Of a stretch of 64,000 nt of DNA, positions 12,955 through 23,290 are shown piece after piece. Made by a program: the position numbers and the translations under genes. Origin of the DNA: Agrypnia vestita (lineage: Eukaryota; Arthropoda; Insecta; Trichoptera; Phryganeidae); assembly GCA_016648135.1 (NCBI GenBank), contig JADDOH010005040.1, forward strand, positions 42,822-106,821. Direction: 5' to 3'. How positions within the stretch are numbered: the first letter of the stretch is position 1; each line of letters starts with the position of its first letter. The notes under the pieces are model-generated. The model ran no database searches and was not told the DNA's origin. It saw only the letters and a list, made by a program, of their open reading frames with translations.

Positions 12955-13095
12955 AGCCTGAGCCGTCGCGATTCTAGCCGCATGCATCGAGCGATAGCCA
13001 CCAGAGGCTCGATGCAGTTAACCAGATCCCGGTTGCCGATGGTACATCCACTCTGTCGCCGACCGTCGTAGCATTCGCAAGTAATATTTCTGTAC
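12955..13095 (-). other. Candidate cysteine-rich coding exon, or GC-rich conserved element
   Basis: A GC-rich island is open on the minus strand, reading RNITCECYDGRRQSGC and then two more spaced cysteines (five Cys in about 35 residues). On the minus strand the open stretch follows an acceptor-like TTTACAG near 13088-13094. No convincing GT donor follows: the candidates are CTG|GTGGCT, CTG|GTTAAC or a weak CA|GTTTTA. On the plus strand one frame is also open, with an acceptor-like ATTCTAG near 12969-12975 and a donor-like CGCAA|GTAATA at about 13080. Strand is therefore uncertain. The minus-strand peptide looks more protein-like, but I cannot assign a family. A full 140-codon minus frame (12747-13169) reads into AT-rich sequence and is not itself credible. 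Confidence 0.3.
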
Positions 13096-13530
13096 TCAAC
13101 GCCATATCTGTAAACTGTTGCGATAAAATCTACAGTTAATCGTGAGTATAATATACGCCCTGTGTCCATCTACTGATTCTGTCTATGTTAAATCATCTCA
13201 CACATATCGCGCGCCACTTACGCAATATACATCACATGCTAATACAAGAAAATGCCTTTGGAAGGATGGGAATTTTATCCCAAAACACCATTACACACAC
13301 TAACCCGCCAAAGAACAAAAAAAATGTAAATTTAAAAGTAAGCTATAAATTAATGAATATACCTAACGTTTATATGTACCTGAGTGTATATTCATATTTT
13401 ATATTGAAGAACACATTCTTATTGTAAAGTTGCATTTTTTCAGAACAAAGTTCTGTGAAATTTAAACCAATTTAATTAATCAATTAGAAAGACATACAGA
13501 AAAAACAAATCCACGAAAAAATATTTGGCT
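13096..13530. other. AT-rich intergenic DNA
   Basis: No recognised gene or repeat. Confidence 0.4.
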
Positions 13531-13532
13531 GT

Positions 13533-13587
13533 ATCCCGGTAGCAGCCGGGATAAAAATAAATTATTTGATTAATTAATTTATTTTTA
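13533..13587. repeat. Two adjacent hairpins
   Basis: Stem 1 is ATCCCGG (13533-13539) with CCGGGAT (13546-13552). Immediately next, stem 2 is TAAAAATAAATTA (13552-13564) with TAATTTATTTTTA (13575-13587). Both are perfect. Their function is unknown. Confidence 0.6.
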
Positions 13588-14402
13588 TATTCATTTTAAC
13601 GTATGTACTGTTTTATGTTGATAAATATATAAGATACCCTCTGTAATATATTGGTAGTATTAATATCGAGATCTAACTTGAAAACCCTTTTTTCTCATCT
13701 TTCAAAGAACTGCCTCGCGCGTCATACGTTGATATAATATTTATGTATTTATATTCAATATGTGTTCAAGCACTTTATAAACACACTCCACAAAGGTAAG
13801 TCGAGTGTTTATCCCCTTATTCCCTAGACAAAGTCATCTCGGCTGAGATAAGCGTGTTATCAGATATTTACTGTGTGCTCCACAGAAGCGGGCAACAATT
13901 TGTTGAATTGAAAGAAATGCGAAGGAAAACTTACTATCCTATTGTTCCCCTGTATTTATCTAGAATCAATCATCTTTATCCGGTGAGGTCTCTGAGGATA
14001 CAGAAAATAAATTATTCCAGAGATATTTAATATTATTACTTTTCTGCGATTATAAAAGTAAATACTAAGTTACTATCATATTTCACAACCTACGTACATT
14101 TTATACGGAGTGTCTCATAGCTAGTTGCAAAAACATCGGATATTTTTAATGCAATTTTAAATAGAGAAAATTCTTTGCACATTGGCGGCGTCAGCAGTTA
14201 TGGAGAAAAGTGACATCAAGTTTAAAAAAAAAATTTCAATATTTTTGACTAAAATTTCGGAAATCTCCTTATTTTAATCCATAACACAGTTTAACAATTA
14301 ATTTTGTTTCTCCGTATCATATCTATAAAATAGTATATTTAACAATCTCAAAATATGTATGCGTCATATTATATGTGATGGCTTCTTACCAGAGTAAAGA
14401 GT
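13588..14402. other. Intergenic DNA with an isolated strong splice-donor-like site
   Basis: CAAAG|GTAAGTC occurs at 13795/13796, a near-ideal donor sequence, but no coding frame or acceptor convincingly leads to it. No gene called. Confidence 0.35.
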
Positions 14403-14591
14403 ATGCCCCGGAAAGAGTATGAACAGGAGGTCAGAATAACCAATGGCCTTCCGTTGACACCTTCCGGAAAAATAAATAATGCGCCGGCATCAAAACATGC
14501 AGAACGGATATCCGCTATTTGGAAAAAATTCAGAATCAATAGTGGTTCTAGGCACCAACAATTTAAAAAATTCTATGCTAAAAATGCTTAG
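14403..14591 (+). other. Unassigned 62-codon ORF
   Basis: This ORF is less repetitive than most in the window. It encodes a basic, Lys/Arg/Ser/Asn-rich peptide containing ITNGLPLTPSGKIN and ending KKFYAKNA. I recognise no family. The AT-rich region after it stays loosely Lys/Asn-coding but is interrupted by stops. It could be a decayed transposon ORF end or a chance ORF. Confidence 0.2.
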
Positions 14592-15340
14592 AAAAATCCA
14601 AAATTAATAGCGCAGTATCAATACAGAAGACAATATGATGTAGAATAATTCAATCAACAATTCAGAAAGAGATTCAGAAAAGCGTGATTCCGAAAAATTA
14701 GAAAACAAAGTTATAGTTTCAGATTTTGATGATTAAATATGCAAAATAGCCTTCATTTTTGAAAAAATTATTTATTTTATATTTTTATTATAAAGTACTA
14801 ATTCACTTTTATTTTCTAACTTAGAAAAAAAAGTAACCCATAAAAACCAAGTTTTTATTATACTCCCTTTATTTGTAAAATATAACATCAATTAAAGACG
14901 AATTAAAACATATAACATAACACTAAACTTACAGTAATTTAATATATTTCTAAAATGTCAGATGTTTTGAGCTTTGATAATATATCATGCTTTGAAGATT
15001 AAATTCTAAAAACATTTGTCAGTCAATTTAGATTTTCGACATTCGTAGTGAAGTACCTATTATGTATACCGACGGAGTAATTCAAATTTAGAAAATATTC
15101 CGCGACGTTATCGGGCCGCCGTTGCTAATCAAAATTTTCTTACGATTCCAATTTGAAAAAATCAATTTCTATAATTTCTAAAAATCTTCTAAAAATCCGA
15201 AATAATACTATAATTATTTTTTTTTTAACGAAAATTTGATAGATCTTCTTGATAGATCGTCGCCACGATTCTACTTGCCAAGTTTCAACTCGATTGGATC
15301 ACGGGAAAAGGGTTAAAAATCGATCCAAAGTTTTTTTTTA
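14592..15340. other. AT-rich intergenic DNA
   Basis: Nothing recognised. Confidence 0.4.
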
Positions 15341-15343
15341 TGG

Positions 15344-15376
15344 CAAGCCGGTAAGCAAGTAAGCAAGCAAGCAGAT
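15344..15376 (+). repeat. Short (AAGC)n microsatellite
   Basis: Tandem AAGC/AAGT units in the tract beginning GCAAGCCGGTAAGC. Non-coding simple repeat. Confidence 0.7.
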
Positions 15377-15533
15377 GCCACGAGTTAATATAAAGGGAGT
15401 AATAACGTTGCTTCTTATAATAAATGTGGCAGGAAATTATCTTCATGTGATCGGTGCCGTTCAGTCGAAACATTAAAAATAAATAAAATAAAAAAATAAA
15501 AAAATAAGTCAAATATTTCGATTTATAAATTAT

Positions 15534-15587
15534 ATGTCCCTTTATTAAGGGACATTTCCTTGTGATAGGGCTATTTCCCTATCACAA
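15534..15587. repeat. Twin perfect hairpins
   Basis: The first hairpin is ATGTCCCTT (15534-15542), loop TATT, AAGGGACAT (15547-15555). Four bases later comes TTGTGATAGGG (15560-15570), a 6-nt loop, and CCCTATCACAA (15577-15587). Both stems are perfect (9 and 11 bp). Possible structured RNA, or remnant termini of inverted-repeat elements. Confidence 0.75.
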
Positions 15588-16525
15588 TTATTCAAATATT
15601 CGTTAGATTTTCGCTATTTTTCAAAATATTTGTTAACGTACCTATAACTAATGCTTTAATGTACGGAATGCTCGCGCCTGCACGCAATATAAATATCATC
15701 AACAACCCTGATTTCAAATTTCCATCTGTCTATCCGTAACTTGCTGGAATAAGGCTCGAATTACAACAACAAAACTGATGACGACTAGCCGCTAATGTGG
15801 CCCGGGCGCCGCAGTGCGACACATCAATCAGCGCACCGCTCAGGTATACGCAATGGTCGTTATTAATCATTATTGTGTTCCGTGAGATTTCACTGGTTTA
15901 CGGGTAGTCTTTATAATAAATCAGTAATAATAAAAAAAATACTCCTTAATCTTTACGTCCAACATTATTTTTTTCATTTATCGTGGACGTAACAATTTCA
16001 AATATTCAAACCGCGCACAACGCGGATATATTACATAGATATAACGGTAACACAATGGATCAATAAGTTTAAGTACTGAATACATATAGATAAATAATGT
16101 TAACATCGGAATATAGAAACACGCCTCGGCGTGGGTTAACCTTTATAAAAGAACCTTGTGTTCCACCCTCAGCTGATTTTCGCTTACGTGGAATATGTCA
16201 ATATCCGAAGCGAAGCGATACATCTATTATAGTGCCTTAGAACACGGTCTCCAAGCAGGAGAGGCGAAATAATGTTCTGCTTTTTGTCAATTTATTGTTC
16301 CTAGAATGTATGTAGTTTTATTTTTTAACATACAGATTCTCAAAGATGGTTAATAATCAATACATTATTTTTTAAATTAAATAAATAATACATGAATCGA
16401 TGCAATATACGCGAAAGGTAAATATGAATTTATTGAAGAAATAAAAAGGTTTTGTAAAAAATGATATTGCAAAATAAAGCCGACTTTCACAAATTCGCAA
16501 AAAGAATTATTTATTTACATATTTA
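15588..16525. other. Intergenic DNA with a small GC-rich patch
   Basis: GC-rich patch at about 15785-15840 (GGCCCGGGCGCCGCAGTGCG). No ORF of note. Otherwise AT-rich and unrecognised. Confidence 0.4.
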
Positions 16526-16529
16526 CAAA

Positions 16530-16608
16530 GAAATTTTCAAACAATACTAAATGCCTTCGCTATGAAAATAGGTGCAACTTGGTGGCCTCCTAGAATGAGG
16601 TCCCTCCC
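16530..16608 (-). mobile_element. SINE fragment
   Basis: On the plus strand the words CTAAATGCCTTCGCTATGAA and AATAGGTGCAACTTGGTGG, then AGAATGAGGTCCC, match the middle part of the minus-strand SINE copies at 26914-27098 and 59530-59710. The tRNA-like head and tail are missing or unrecognisable. A decayed partial copy. Confidence 0.55.
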
Positions 16609-17889
16609 CCCCTCAATAAATACAAAATAAACAAAATTTTAATTAATATATTTCAGAAACATATTTATGTTTTTGTTCGTGTGAACTCGGTATTAATACT
16701 AGTATGTAAGAGTTCCAGTCGATCCTTAATATATCGAATGAAATGTACGCATTGTTATAAATTGAGTAATATCTTTACTAATGTATTAATTTTAGTTGAA
16801 TATTAATTTATTTTGCAAACTGTGTAGTTTTTAAAGGAAGTTAAACAAGGAAAAAGCAGAATTCGTGAAACATTTGTGTTACTGTTAGCTGAATCTTATT
16901 GCATTGCATTATAGTACGAGCATTTTAGATATTTCTCCTTCAGTGGACGTTTTCAAAGCCTCGATAAAACCTCCCTCGTCATCCTGTTAGTGGGAATCAA
17001 AAGAATATGATATGCATTCGACAATGCTGTACACGTAATATTTTATAATATTACTTATTACTTACGAATGTAAGGAAACATAATAGAATTTATTTTAGTT
17101 AACTTTATTCTCTATCATGGTTTGAATATTTTTCAGAATTGATGTAAATTATTGTCATAATTAAAAAAGTATAATCGAAATATCTATTATGTGAACTGAA
17201 TTATGAGGGGATACAAAAGCATTTTCTTACCCAACCCACTGTCATCTTCAGTATTCATTTTCAATTTTACGTCCTAATTCAACAATCCGTCCAAATCGTT
17301 TCCTGGTCAAATTTTTCATTTTCCGATCTAGGACAGTTGATCTTGTCAAACTGATAGTTTAGAGTGTTTTGTCAACGTTTTATATTAACGTTCTTCCCCC
17401 TCCCTACAAAAATAAAAGAAAAGTGATCTTTTTTAATTTTTGATTTAATCGGTTTTGGTTTTCCATTAATATTTCAAACATTAAGAACGAAACAAATTCT
17501 TTGACCAGGCTGTTCATGGACGATAAAGCCTCGAGTTTCTATGAAGGAAATTGAAGTTAGGCTTTTTTATTAAAATAGGATTAATGCTGATGTTATATAT
17601 TTTCTGCAACTTAAAATAATCGTTAAAGCTGTAAAAAGTTATCATTATAGATTTTTTAAATTCGTTTTGCAGATAATCTTTTATAATTATTAAACTCAGA
17701 TTACTGAATTTCTATGAGAAAACTAATATTAAAACTCAAACTCCACTTTAAAATACTAAAGAGGAATTATAACCAGTGTCGAAAAATCTATGTACAATTT
17801 AAGACAAATTTCAACCACTGGTGGCGGTAGTAAAAACACAACTTACATATTCAACAAGGTTTGCAGATTAAACATAAATACTGCTTACA
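16609..17889. other. AT-rich intergenic DNA
   Basis: No gene or well-defined repeat recognised. Confidence 0.4.
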
Positions 17890-18130
17890 AAATTTGATAG
17901 ATGTGATGTGATACCTAAAATGGGTGGAATTGGTGAACGGTTCATTGTATAAAGTGATCACTTAAGCCAGCCGTACGATAGGTCGTAGGCCTATGAACAC
18001 CTAAAAAAAGACTTCCATACCTACTTCCCATATTAAAAAAAGCTTTGTCTCTATGAAACATCTAAAGTATATCTTGATTAATGACGTCCCTCTGCGGACA
18101 AAATCCATTAATTGTGTTCTCAGAACATAT
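17890..18130. mobile_element. Fold-back repeat family B, right-half copy
   Basis: The plus strand reads the inverted left arm of family B (GGAATTGGTGAACGG, then AGTGATCACTTAAGCCAGCC, then TACCTACTTCCCAT and TGTCTCTATGAAACATC). The family's right tail follows in forward orientation (TTGATTAATGACGTCCC, then GACAAAATCCA). The same arrangement occurs at 32521-32780 and, in intact form, at 45002-45170. Non-coding. Confidence 0.7.
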
Positions 18131-18480
18131 ATATTAAAATATTGTTAGAAAAATTTAAGTTAAATGACTTGGAAGCGATTAAGTTCCATTGTCGAACTGG
18201 CGATTCGCCGTTATTCCCGTATTCATACAGCAAAACATATGCGCACGTAGCACCCTCGTACCAGCGGGTCTGCCCGCAATTTTCCCGTACCCCACAACAA
18301 AAGTGTAGTCGAGCCGTAGCCCTCCGCACAAATAGCTCACCGACCGCAGACCTTTGAAGGCTTTGCAACATCACCCACACGCTGGCGGGCCTGCCAGGTA
18401 ACCTTTGCCGCGCCCAACTATCCGGGCTCACTTTAAAACATTGCAGACAGCTTTCACAATCGTTCGGGCTTTTGATCGGG
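18131..18480. other. GC-rich block with open frames on both strands
   Basis: Next to the fold-back copy, about 300 bp are clearly more GC-rich than the surroundings. They are open for about 80 codons on the plus strand and about 103 on the minus strand (18120-18431). The minus frame contains LQSLQRSAVGELFV and HFCCGVRENCG, which I cannot assign. With both strands open it may be a GC-composition artefact, an exon, or a conserved non-coding element. Confidence 0.3.
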
Positions 18481-19072
18481 ACATGTAAAGTGTTTTTGAT
18501 GTTATAAGGATTAACAAACGCTTTTGAATCACTCTTTATTACTTTTATTTTAAATATTTTTTCATAATTTTCTTCGATTGATTGATTATATACCGGCCAG
18601 CGCTTGAAGAAAAAGCGACCGGTTTTCGAATTACATTATTTCATAAAACCCGATTTTACCCGGTTCACGAAGCTTACATAAATTTTACATTAAAATATCA
18701 AATTACATAAGTTTTTTTATAAAATTTAATATAAAAATTAAACTTTAAATTTAATAAAACGAAATATTATTAAGTGATTTATTTAACAACAAATTAACTT
18801 AGTTAATTTGTAGTTAAATAAATAGTTTAGAAATAACGTTCTTTCATCAGGGTATACTTAATACTAAATAAACTTTACAAACCTACGTCGAGTGTCAAGT
18901 GTCAAAATAGTGGTGAAAAAGAGGGGGGGTGAGAAAAAATCAGGTGATAGGTTGAAAGAAAACATTTTCAAAATAGGACTGTACGTTAGATTTTTTTGAT
19001 ATTCATGATACATTCATTAATATTTATGGATTTCTTAATTTCTAGGGCTTCCAAATTAAGATAAATTATAGA
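18481..19072. other. AT-rich intergenic DNA with a near-perfect hairpin
   Basis: Contains 22-nt arms at 18777-18798 and 18802-18823 that pair with one mismatch around a 3-nt TTA loop. No gene seen. Confidence 0.5.
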
Positions 19073-19320
19073 AAACTCACAGAGACGCAACTATTTACTT
19101 GAGAAACATGTATGAAAGTCTTTTGTATGACAGCCCAGGGCTTACAAGCTGTACGAGCTGGCTTCAGTGATTACTCGACACAATGCACAGTTCACCAATT
19201 CTTCCACACATCTATTTTTTGAAGTTATATACAGACTTTGAAGTCATTGTTACAGATATTAGTACATTGTTGATTGAACATTTTCGACTCATAATTTAGG
19301 CAGGAATCTACCTGATATTC
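19073..19320 (+). mobile_element. Fold-back repeat family B, partial copy
   Basis: Begins with CTCACAGAGACGCAAC, continues with GGGCTTACAAGCTGTACG and AGTGATTACT, and ends with the family's far-end words GAACATTTTCGACTCATAAT and TTTAGGCAGGAATCTACCTG. The middle is shortened relative to the copies at 27308-27660 and 58028-58735. Confidence 0.65.
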
Positions 19321-19637
19321 TTCTGAATTATTCAATATAATAGCCAAAATTAAAGTGGTGATAAACTAATTTAAATTGTTAAATTATATTCATAATGAAT
19401 AACCACAAAGTAATAGCAAAATACAATAGTATAATTTATTTAACTTTAGATAAAATTTATTGAAAATCAAAAAATGTACTCAACTAATAAACTAAGCGCG
19501 GTTAGTATCTACACCTGTAAAACTCAATATCTGTCTGTTTGTTCTCTGTACAAATCTACACCAATTGTCCGATCTGACCCCCAATTTGTATACTTATTCT
19601 TTAGAACCCGGCGGGAAGCATAGTTGACTTTACAGGT
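19321..19637. other. AT-rich intergenic DNA
   Basis: Nothing recognised. Confidence 0.35.
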
Positions 19638-19949
19638 ATGAGGGTATGGGGAAAGCCTATAAGGTCCCCATCTCGTTCGCACTCTGAGGCTGCAAACAGT
19701 GCGTCTAGGGTATATATCGGATTTGTACTTACTTTTGGCAGCTCCTCTGGCTCAGGACTGCGGGAGCCGTTGCGGGTAGCTAACTTCTACGGAATGAAGC
19801 ACTCTTGTGTCATATGTACAATTTACAAGGAGTTTATTCAAGATAGTTACAAAGGTAAGTTGGATGATGCTAATATATGGTTAGTTAAAGAGGTTGCTGT
19901 AAACGCGGACTCGATTGAGGTTAGTATATATCTGTACGCGCGGGTCTAA
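19638..19949 (+). other. ORF containing a candidate exon with a strong splice donor
   Basis: A 103-codon ORF in moderately GC-rich DNA. Within it, an acceptor-like TACTTTTGGCAG ends at 19741 and a near-consensus donor ACAAAG|GTAAGT lies at 19854/19855. These bound 113 nt that stay open (peptide words GLREPLRVANFYG and HSCVICTIYKEF). No domain recognised. It could be a real internal exon or chance. The region past the donor is not credible coding. Confidence 0.25.
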
Positions 19950-19954
19950 ACGTC

Positions 19955-20125
19955 GATCGTGTAACAATTCGAAAAGTCGCGACGCGTTACCCGGGTCTAG
20001 CGGTGTTAGCGGTCGAGCAGGCGGAACGGGAGTGGTGGTCTTGCCGCCCGCCGCCTGTAGGTCCGTTGGTCCCCCTGAACGCCAGATGCCGCCCGTGTGG
20101 TGGGATCCGCCACAAGGATATGAAC
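19955..20125. other. GC-rich block before a SINE
   Basis: Very GC-rich, including GGCGGAACGGGAGTGG and TTGCCGCCCGCCGCCTG. Open on both strands (plus frame ...PPVWWDPPQGYEQ), but both frames run into the SINE. No family recognised. The block could have been carried by, or be a target of, retroposition. Confidence 0.35.
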
Positions 20126-20310
20126 AGCTAGTTTTAAAGCTTGATGGTGTAGAGTTCACGACGCTCGCGTAGTGATCTGATCGTCGGTGATTCGAGCCAC
20201 ATTCCAGGACACCAGCAAGTTAGTCCTATTTTCACAGCACATGCTTAGTTTGAGAATAGTAAGAATATTGATGCGACACGTATTCCGTGTTTGCATATCT
20301 ATTAAAAAAA
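20126..20310 (+). mobile_element. tRNA-derived SINE copy 2
   Basis: The head reads AGCTTGATGGTGTAGAG with CTCGCGTAGTGATCTGATCG and a B-box-like GATTCGAGCC. The body follows (AGCAAGTTAGTCCTATTTTC, then AGAATATTGATGCGACACGT) and then the A-rich tail TATTAAAAAAAA. It is closest to copy 1 in its head. Non-coding retroposon. Confidence 0.9.
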
Positions 20311-21340
20311 ATCTTGAATATTAAATATTATATATAACCTAATCCTTTTTGCAAATACTTTTTAGATTCTTTTTCACATTATTTCAACTCCCATTCATTT
20401 ATTTTTTGTTATTGTTAATTTAACGAATTACTTCGAATTTTAATTATTACTTAGAAAAATGATATTTTTGTGAAGGGGCCGTGGGCCCCGAAATGTTGAT
20501 AATTCAACAAATTGTGTTTTTTTACAAAGAGCTTTCTTTTTATAAATATAAAATTAATTGTTGAACTATAGTAGACAAGAAGCTCTAAAAATAAGGTGTT
20601 TCAAGCGGTTAACTATAGGGCTTGAGAGATATGAGAGGATAGCTTCCTTATTCATAAAAATCATGCACGTTTAAACTTTACGTGGAATGCAGAAACTATA
20701 TAGTAGTAAGATGAATAAAATCTGATTTGTGTAAGGCTATCATTATTCATTTAGTATCTATCTATATATCTTGACTTGCAACTGCATTTAATATAATGCT
20801 GAACCCACCACAGCCAGAAATGCGCTTATGAACTGACCGTCAGTTCCCCTATTAATGGGAAATGGGGTTAGCTTCATACCTCTGTTTCGGGGGAACATAT
20901 CGCTACAGATAATCGCTCGTTAGATCGCTGATATTTTCAACCAACTGCACTAGTAGGGCGGGATGATTCTAGTGGGATTGCGTAAAATGTGTAATTTAAT
21001 GATATATTTCATCTAATAAATAATATCATTTTTCTTTATTAAAAATAAAAAATACTCACAATATTTATATGAAATTTTCACAAATACGCTCATTTTGTAT
21101 TATAGTCAAACTTCAAACAACTCTTTTATAAATTATTTTTTTATAGATGTTTTAGTTTTAAGGCAGTTTTAGGATCGTAGGAACGTCGATATTATAAACA
21201 AGCATTCTAATTTAACTAGAGAAACTTGGAATTTCATATAAAATTAGTGAAACGTTTAATCGTACGAATAAGGACGCGCTATTGTAAGATTACGTAAAAT
21301 ACGCTTACCATAAGCCAAATTCTCAATACTTGTCTACGCT
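20311..21340. other. Intergenic DNA with one GGGGCC/GGGCCCC hairpin phrase
   Basis: At 20472-20510 the plus strand reads GAAGGGGCC-GT-GGGCCCCGAAA and then a perfect TGTTGA-TAAT-TCAACA hairpin. This belongs to the recurring hammerhead-like phrase described in the findings. Otherwise nothing is recognised. Confidence 0.45.
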
Positions 21341-21344
21341 TAGG

Positions 21345-21625
21345 ACAGTTGCGTGTCAAATGATCAACTTCGTTGACTTTGGAACCCACGCATTATTTTC
21401 TTGAGAGGTAATTCCATATCACGTAAAAAATTTAATTTTATTTTCAATAATGTTTCGAATTTCTCAAACAAATAAATTGATTGATTTTTTGCATGTCACC
21501 TGATAGACTTCATTGGCCTTAGAACCCACGCATTTTTAGATGATTATTTTACATCTCGTATTGATATTTTTTTGTTATTTTTTGTTATTTTGAACAATGC
21601 TTCAAATTTCTCAACCATAAGAAAT
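21345..21625 (+). repeat. Direct duplication of a dispersed repeat (family F)
   Basis: Two copies about 133 bp apart share words such as GTCAMMTGATMRACTTCRTTG, AACCCACGCATT and AATTTCTCAA(A/C)CA. A third copy of the core lies on the minus strand at 49530-49600, where it reads TGCATGTCACGTGATCGACT. Non-coding; element type unknown. Confidence 0.6.
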
Positions 21626-21631
21626 GTAGAA

Positions 21632-21706
21632 ATGTTCTTAGGTTTTCACGGCCGTTCAGAAAGAGAGGTCACATATATGTCACAGAAAACTATACACAGA
21701 AGATAA
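21632..21706 (+). repeat. Terminal piece of repeat family P
   Basis: CTTAGGTTTTCACGGCCGTT and AGAGAGGTCACATATATG then AAAACTATACACAGAAGAT match the palindromic insertion at 30981-31126, with the middle deleted. It is a fragment of the same family. Confidence 0.65.
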
Positions 21707-22178
21707 AAAATGTATATTTCACTTATTTTTAAGTTTTTTTAATTACGTTTTTATATCGCAATATGACTATCTTTCAGGATAATCTGTATTTAAAAAATAA
21801 AATAAATGGAGGAGAATTTTTTCGTAGACTAGGAATATGCAGGTAGGTACCTATGCATTTTTATATTAATGGCTTTGCGAGATTGCTACATATCTTGTGC
21901 TGAAATAGATTTAGATAAAAAATTACTTGATCATAAATATATCTAAGGATAAAATAATTCTCGTTTACCATATTATAACTACATTTTATTTGAAGGTGTC
22001 TCTCCTAGCATCAAAATTCATGCAAATCACTCCGTACAATGAAATTTCAGACACCCTCACTGTTTATCCTTTGGCGTCGTGTCACAGGATTTGAAACGTA
22101 GGCATCCCTCGACCACGTGACACTCCCATGCCCACTGTCCGTCCGGAGAAACGTCTGCTAACATGTTCTAATTTACAG
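21707..22178. other. Intergenic DNA, moderately GC-rich near 22060-22165
   Basis: No gene recognised. One CACGTG hexamer lies at about 22115-22120 (a second lies inside 22179-22246). Confidence 0.35.
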
Positions 22179-22246
22179 CATCTCTACACTATCACATTTT
22201 GTGTTTCAGCCTTTGTGTCCCGACACGTGAATTTCATCCCACACAG
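22179..22246 (+). other. Weak candidate micro-exon
   Basis: Bounded by ATTTACAG (ending 22178) or GTGTTTCAG (ending 22209) and by CACACAG|GTATGA at 22246/22247. One frame is open throughout (ending LCVPTREFHPTQ). Acceptors and donors of this quality occur by chance, and no neighbouring exon is recognised. Confidence 0.15.
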
Positions 22247-22261
22247 GTATGATGTAATCAT

Positions 22262-22337
22262 ATTTGTAATTACAGAATTTCTATATCCCACATCACTAAA
22301 TTTGTAATTACAGAATTTATATATCCCACATTGCCTT
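22262..22337 (+). repeat. Two tandem copies of a 38-bp unit
   Basis: ATTTGTAATTACAGAATTTC followed by TATATCCCACAT occurs twice, starting at 22262 and 22300, with one or two differences. Probably a simple duplication. Confidence 0.8.
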
Positions 22338-22925
22338 TGTGATATATGTATGAAAATACATACTCTTACAGTACAGTAGGTAATGAGAAAGCTTCGAAAA
22401 CAATTGAAATTTACAATTTAACTAACTAACTACAGTAAGATCACATTTAAAGAAATTTCTTTGTGCACACAGATATACTCCGACGCTGTTGCTGGAAGCA
22501 CATCTGAAACTCAACATTTATGATTTCTTTAAATGAATATGGAACCAATGGCACCGGAATACTAAAACTATTCGAAACCAAAACTGGTCTACATAAAGTG
22601 CAGCACGAGTTTTTGGATTCATTTTTGCGCGGAGAGTTTTTGGAATCATTTTGGCGAGAATTTTTCCCAATTCCATTTTTTTTTTGTTTTTTTTTAACAG
22701 GCGAATAGATTGGGATATAGAACTAAAATTACCCTAGCTCTTAATCTTAATAAGTGATTCTCTATATATCAATATGGTATGAAATATCATAATATATACA
22801 TAATTTATTTACAAACTCTATTATACAACACATTTTGCAAGAATTGAAAGACAACTGCTAAAGTTTCTACGTATTTAGTCCTTCAAAAGAAAAATCTTCC
22901 CAGCAGCGAGGATTGTCTTGCTTTT
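22338..22925. other. Intergenic DNA
   Basis: No gene. An imperfect direct repeat of about 33 bp (GAGTTTTTGGA(A)TCATTTT) lies at 22608-22665 inside a short chance ORF. Confidence 0.4.
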
Positions 22926-22929
22926 TAAA

Positions 22930-23290
22930 ACGCACAAACTATTGTTCCGACGGAAAATATCCGATCTAGCAATACTTCACAAGATATCTACTAGAATCGA
23001 TTGATTTTTTAGTTTAAGCAGACATAAATTTGAATGTTGAAGACTCACAAGAAACTCGGAAGTTCTCTAGAATAAGTCTTAGTTATTTTTACCCCAACAC
23101 AAGAATGTTTCATACATAGAATAAATATGTATTATGCTTTCATAGATGGTGATATTTTTGCAGATAACCCATCATCGTTTTGTTTCGATTGCTTGATGGG
23201 CATTTGCACTGTACATGCCTAATCGCTGTGCAGGACATGTGTCAATGCATACGTGATCACATTGCATTGATTCATTAATATATACAAAAT
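22930..23290 (+). repeat. Dispersed repeat D, copy 1
   Basis: Shares ordered words with 45220-45690: AGTTATTTTT...CCCA...AGAATGT, TTTCAGAT or TTGCAGATA followed by CCCATCATC, and CGCTGTGCA...CATGTG...CATTGCAT. At 45 kb the same sequence directly follows fold-back family B, so D may be the distal part of that element. Confidence 0.5.

Noticed and set aside
13795..13800. Strong splice donor CAAAG|GTAAGT as evidence of a gene
   Set aside because: No open coding stretch or plausible acceptor leads to it.
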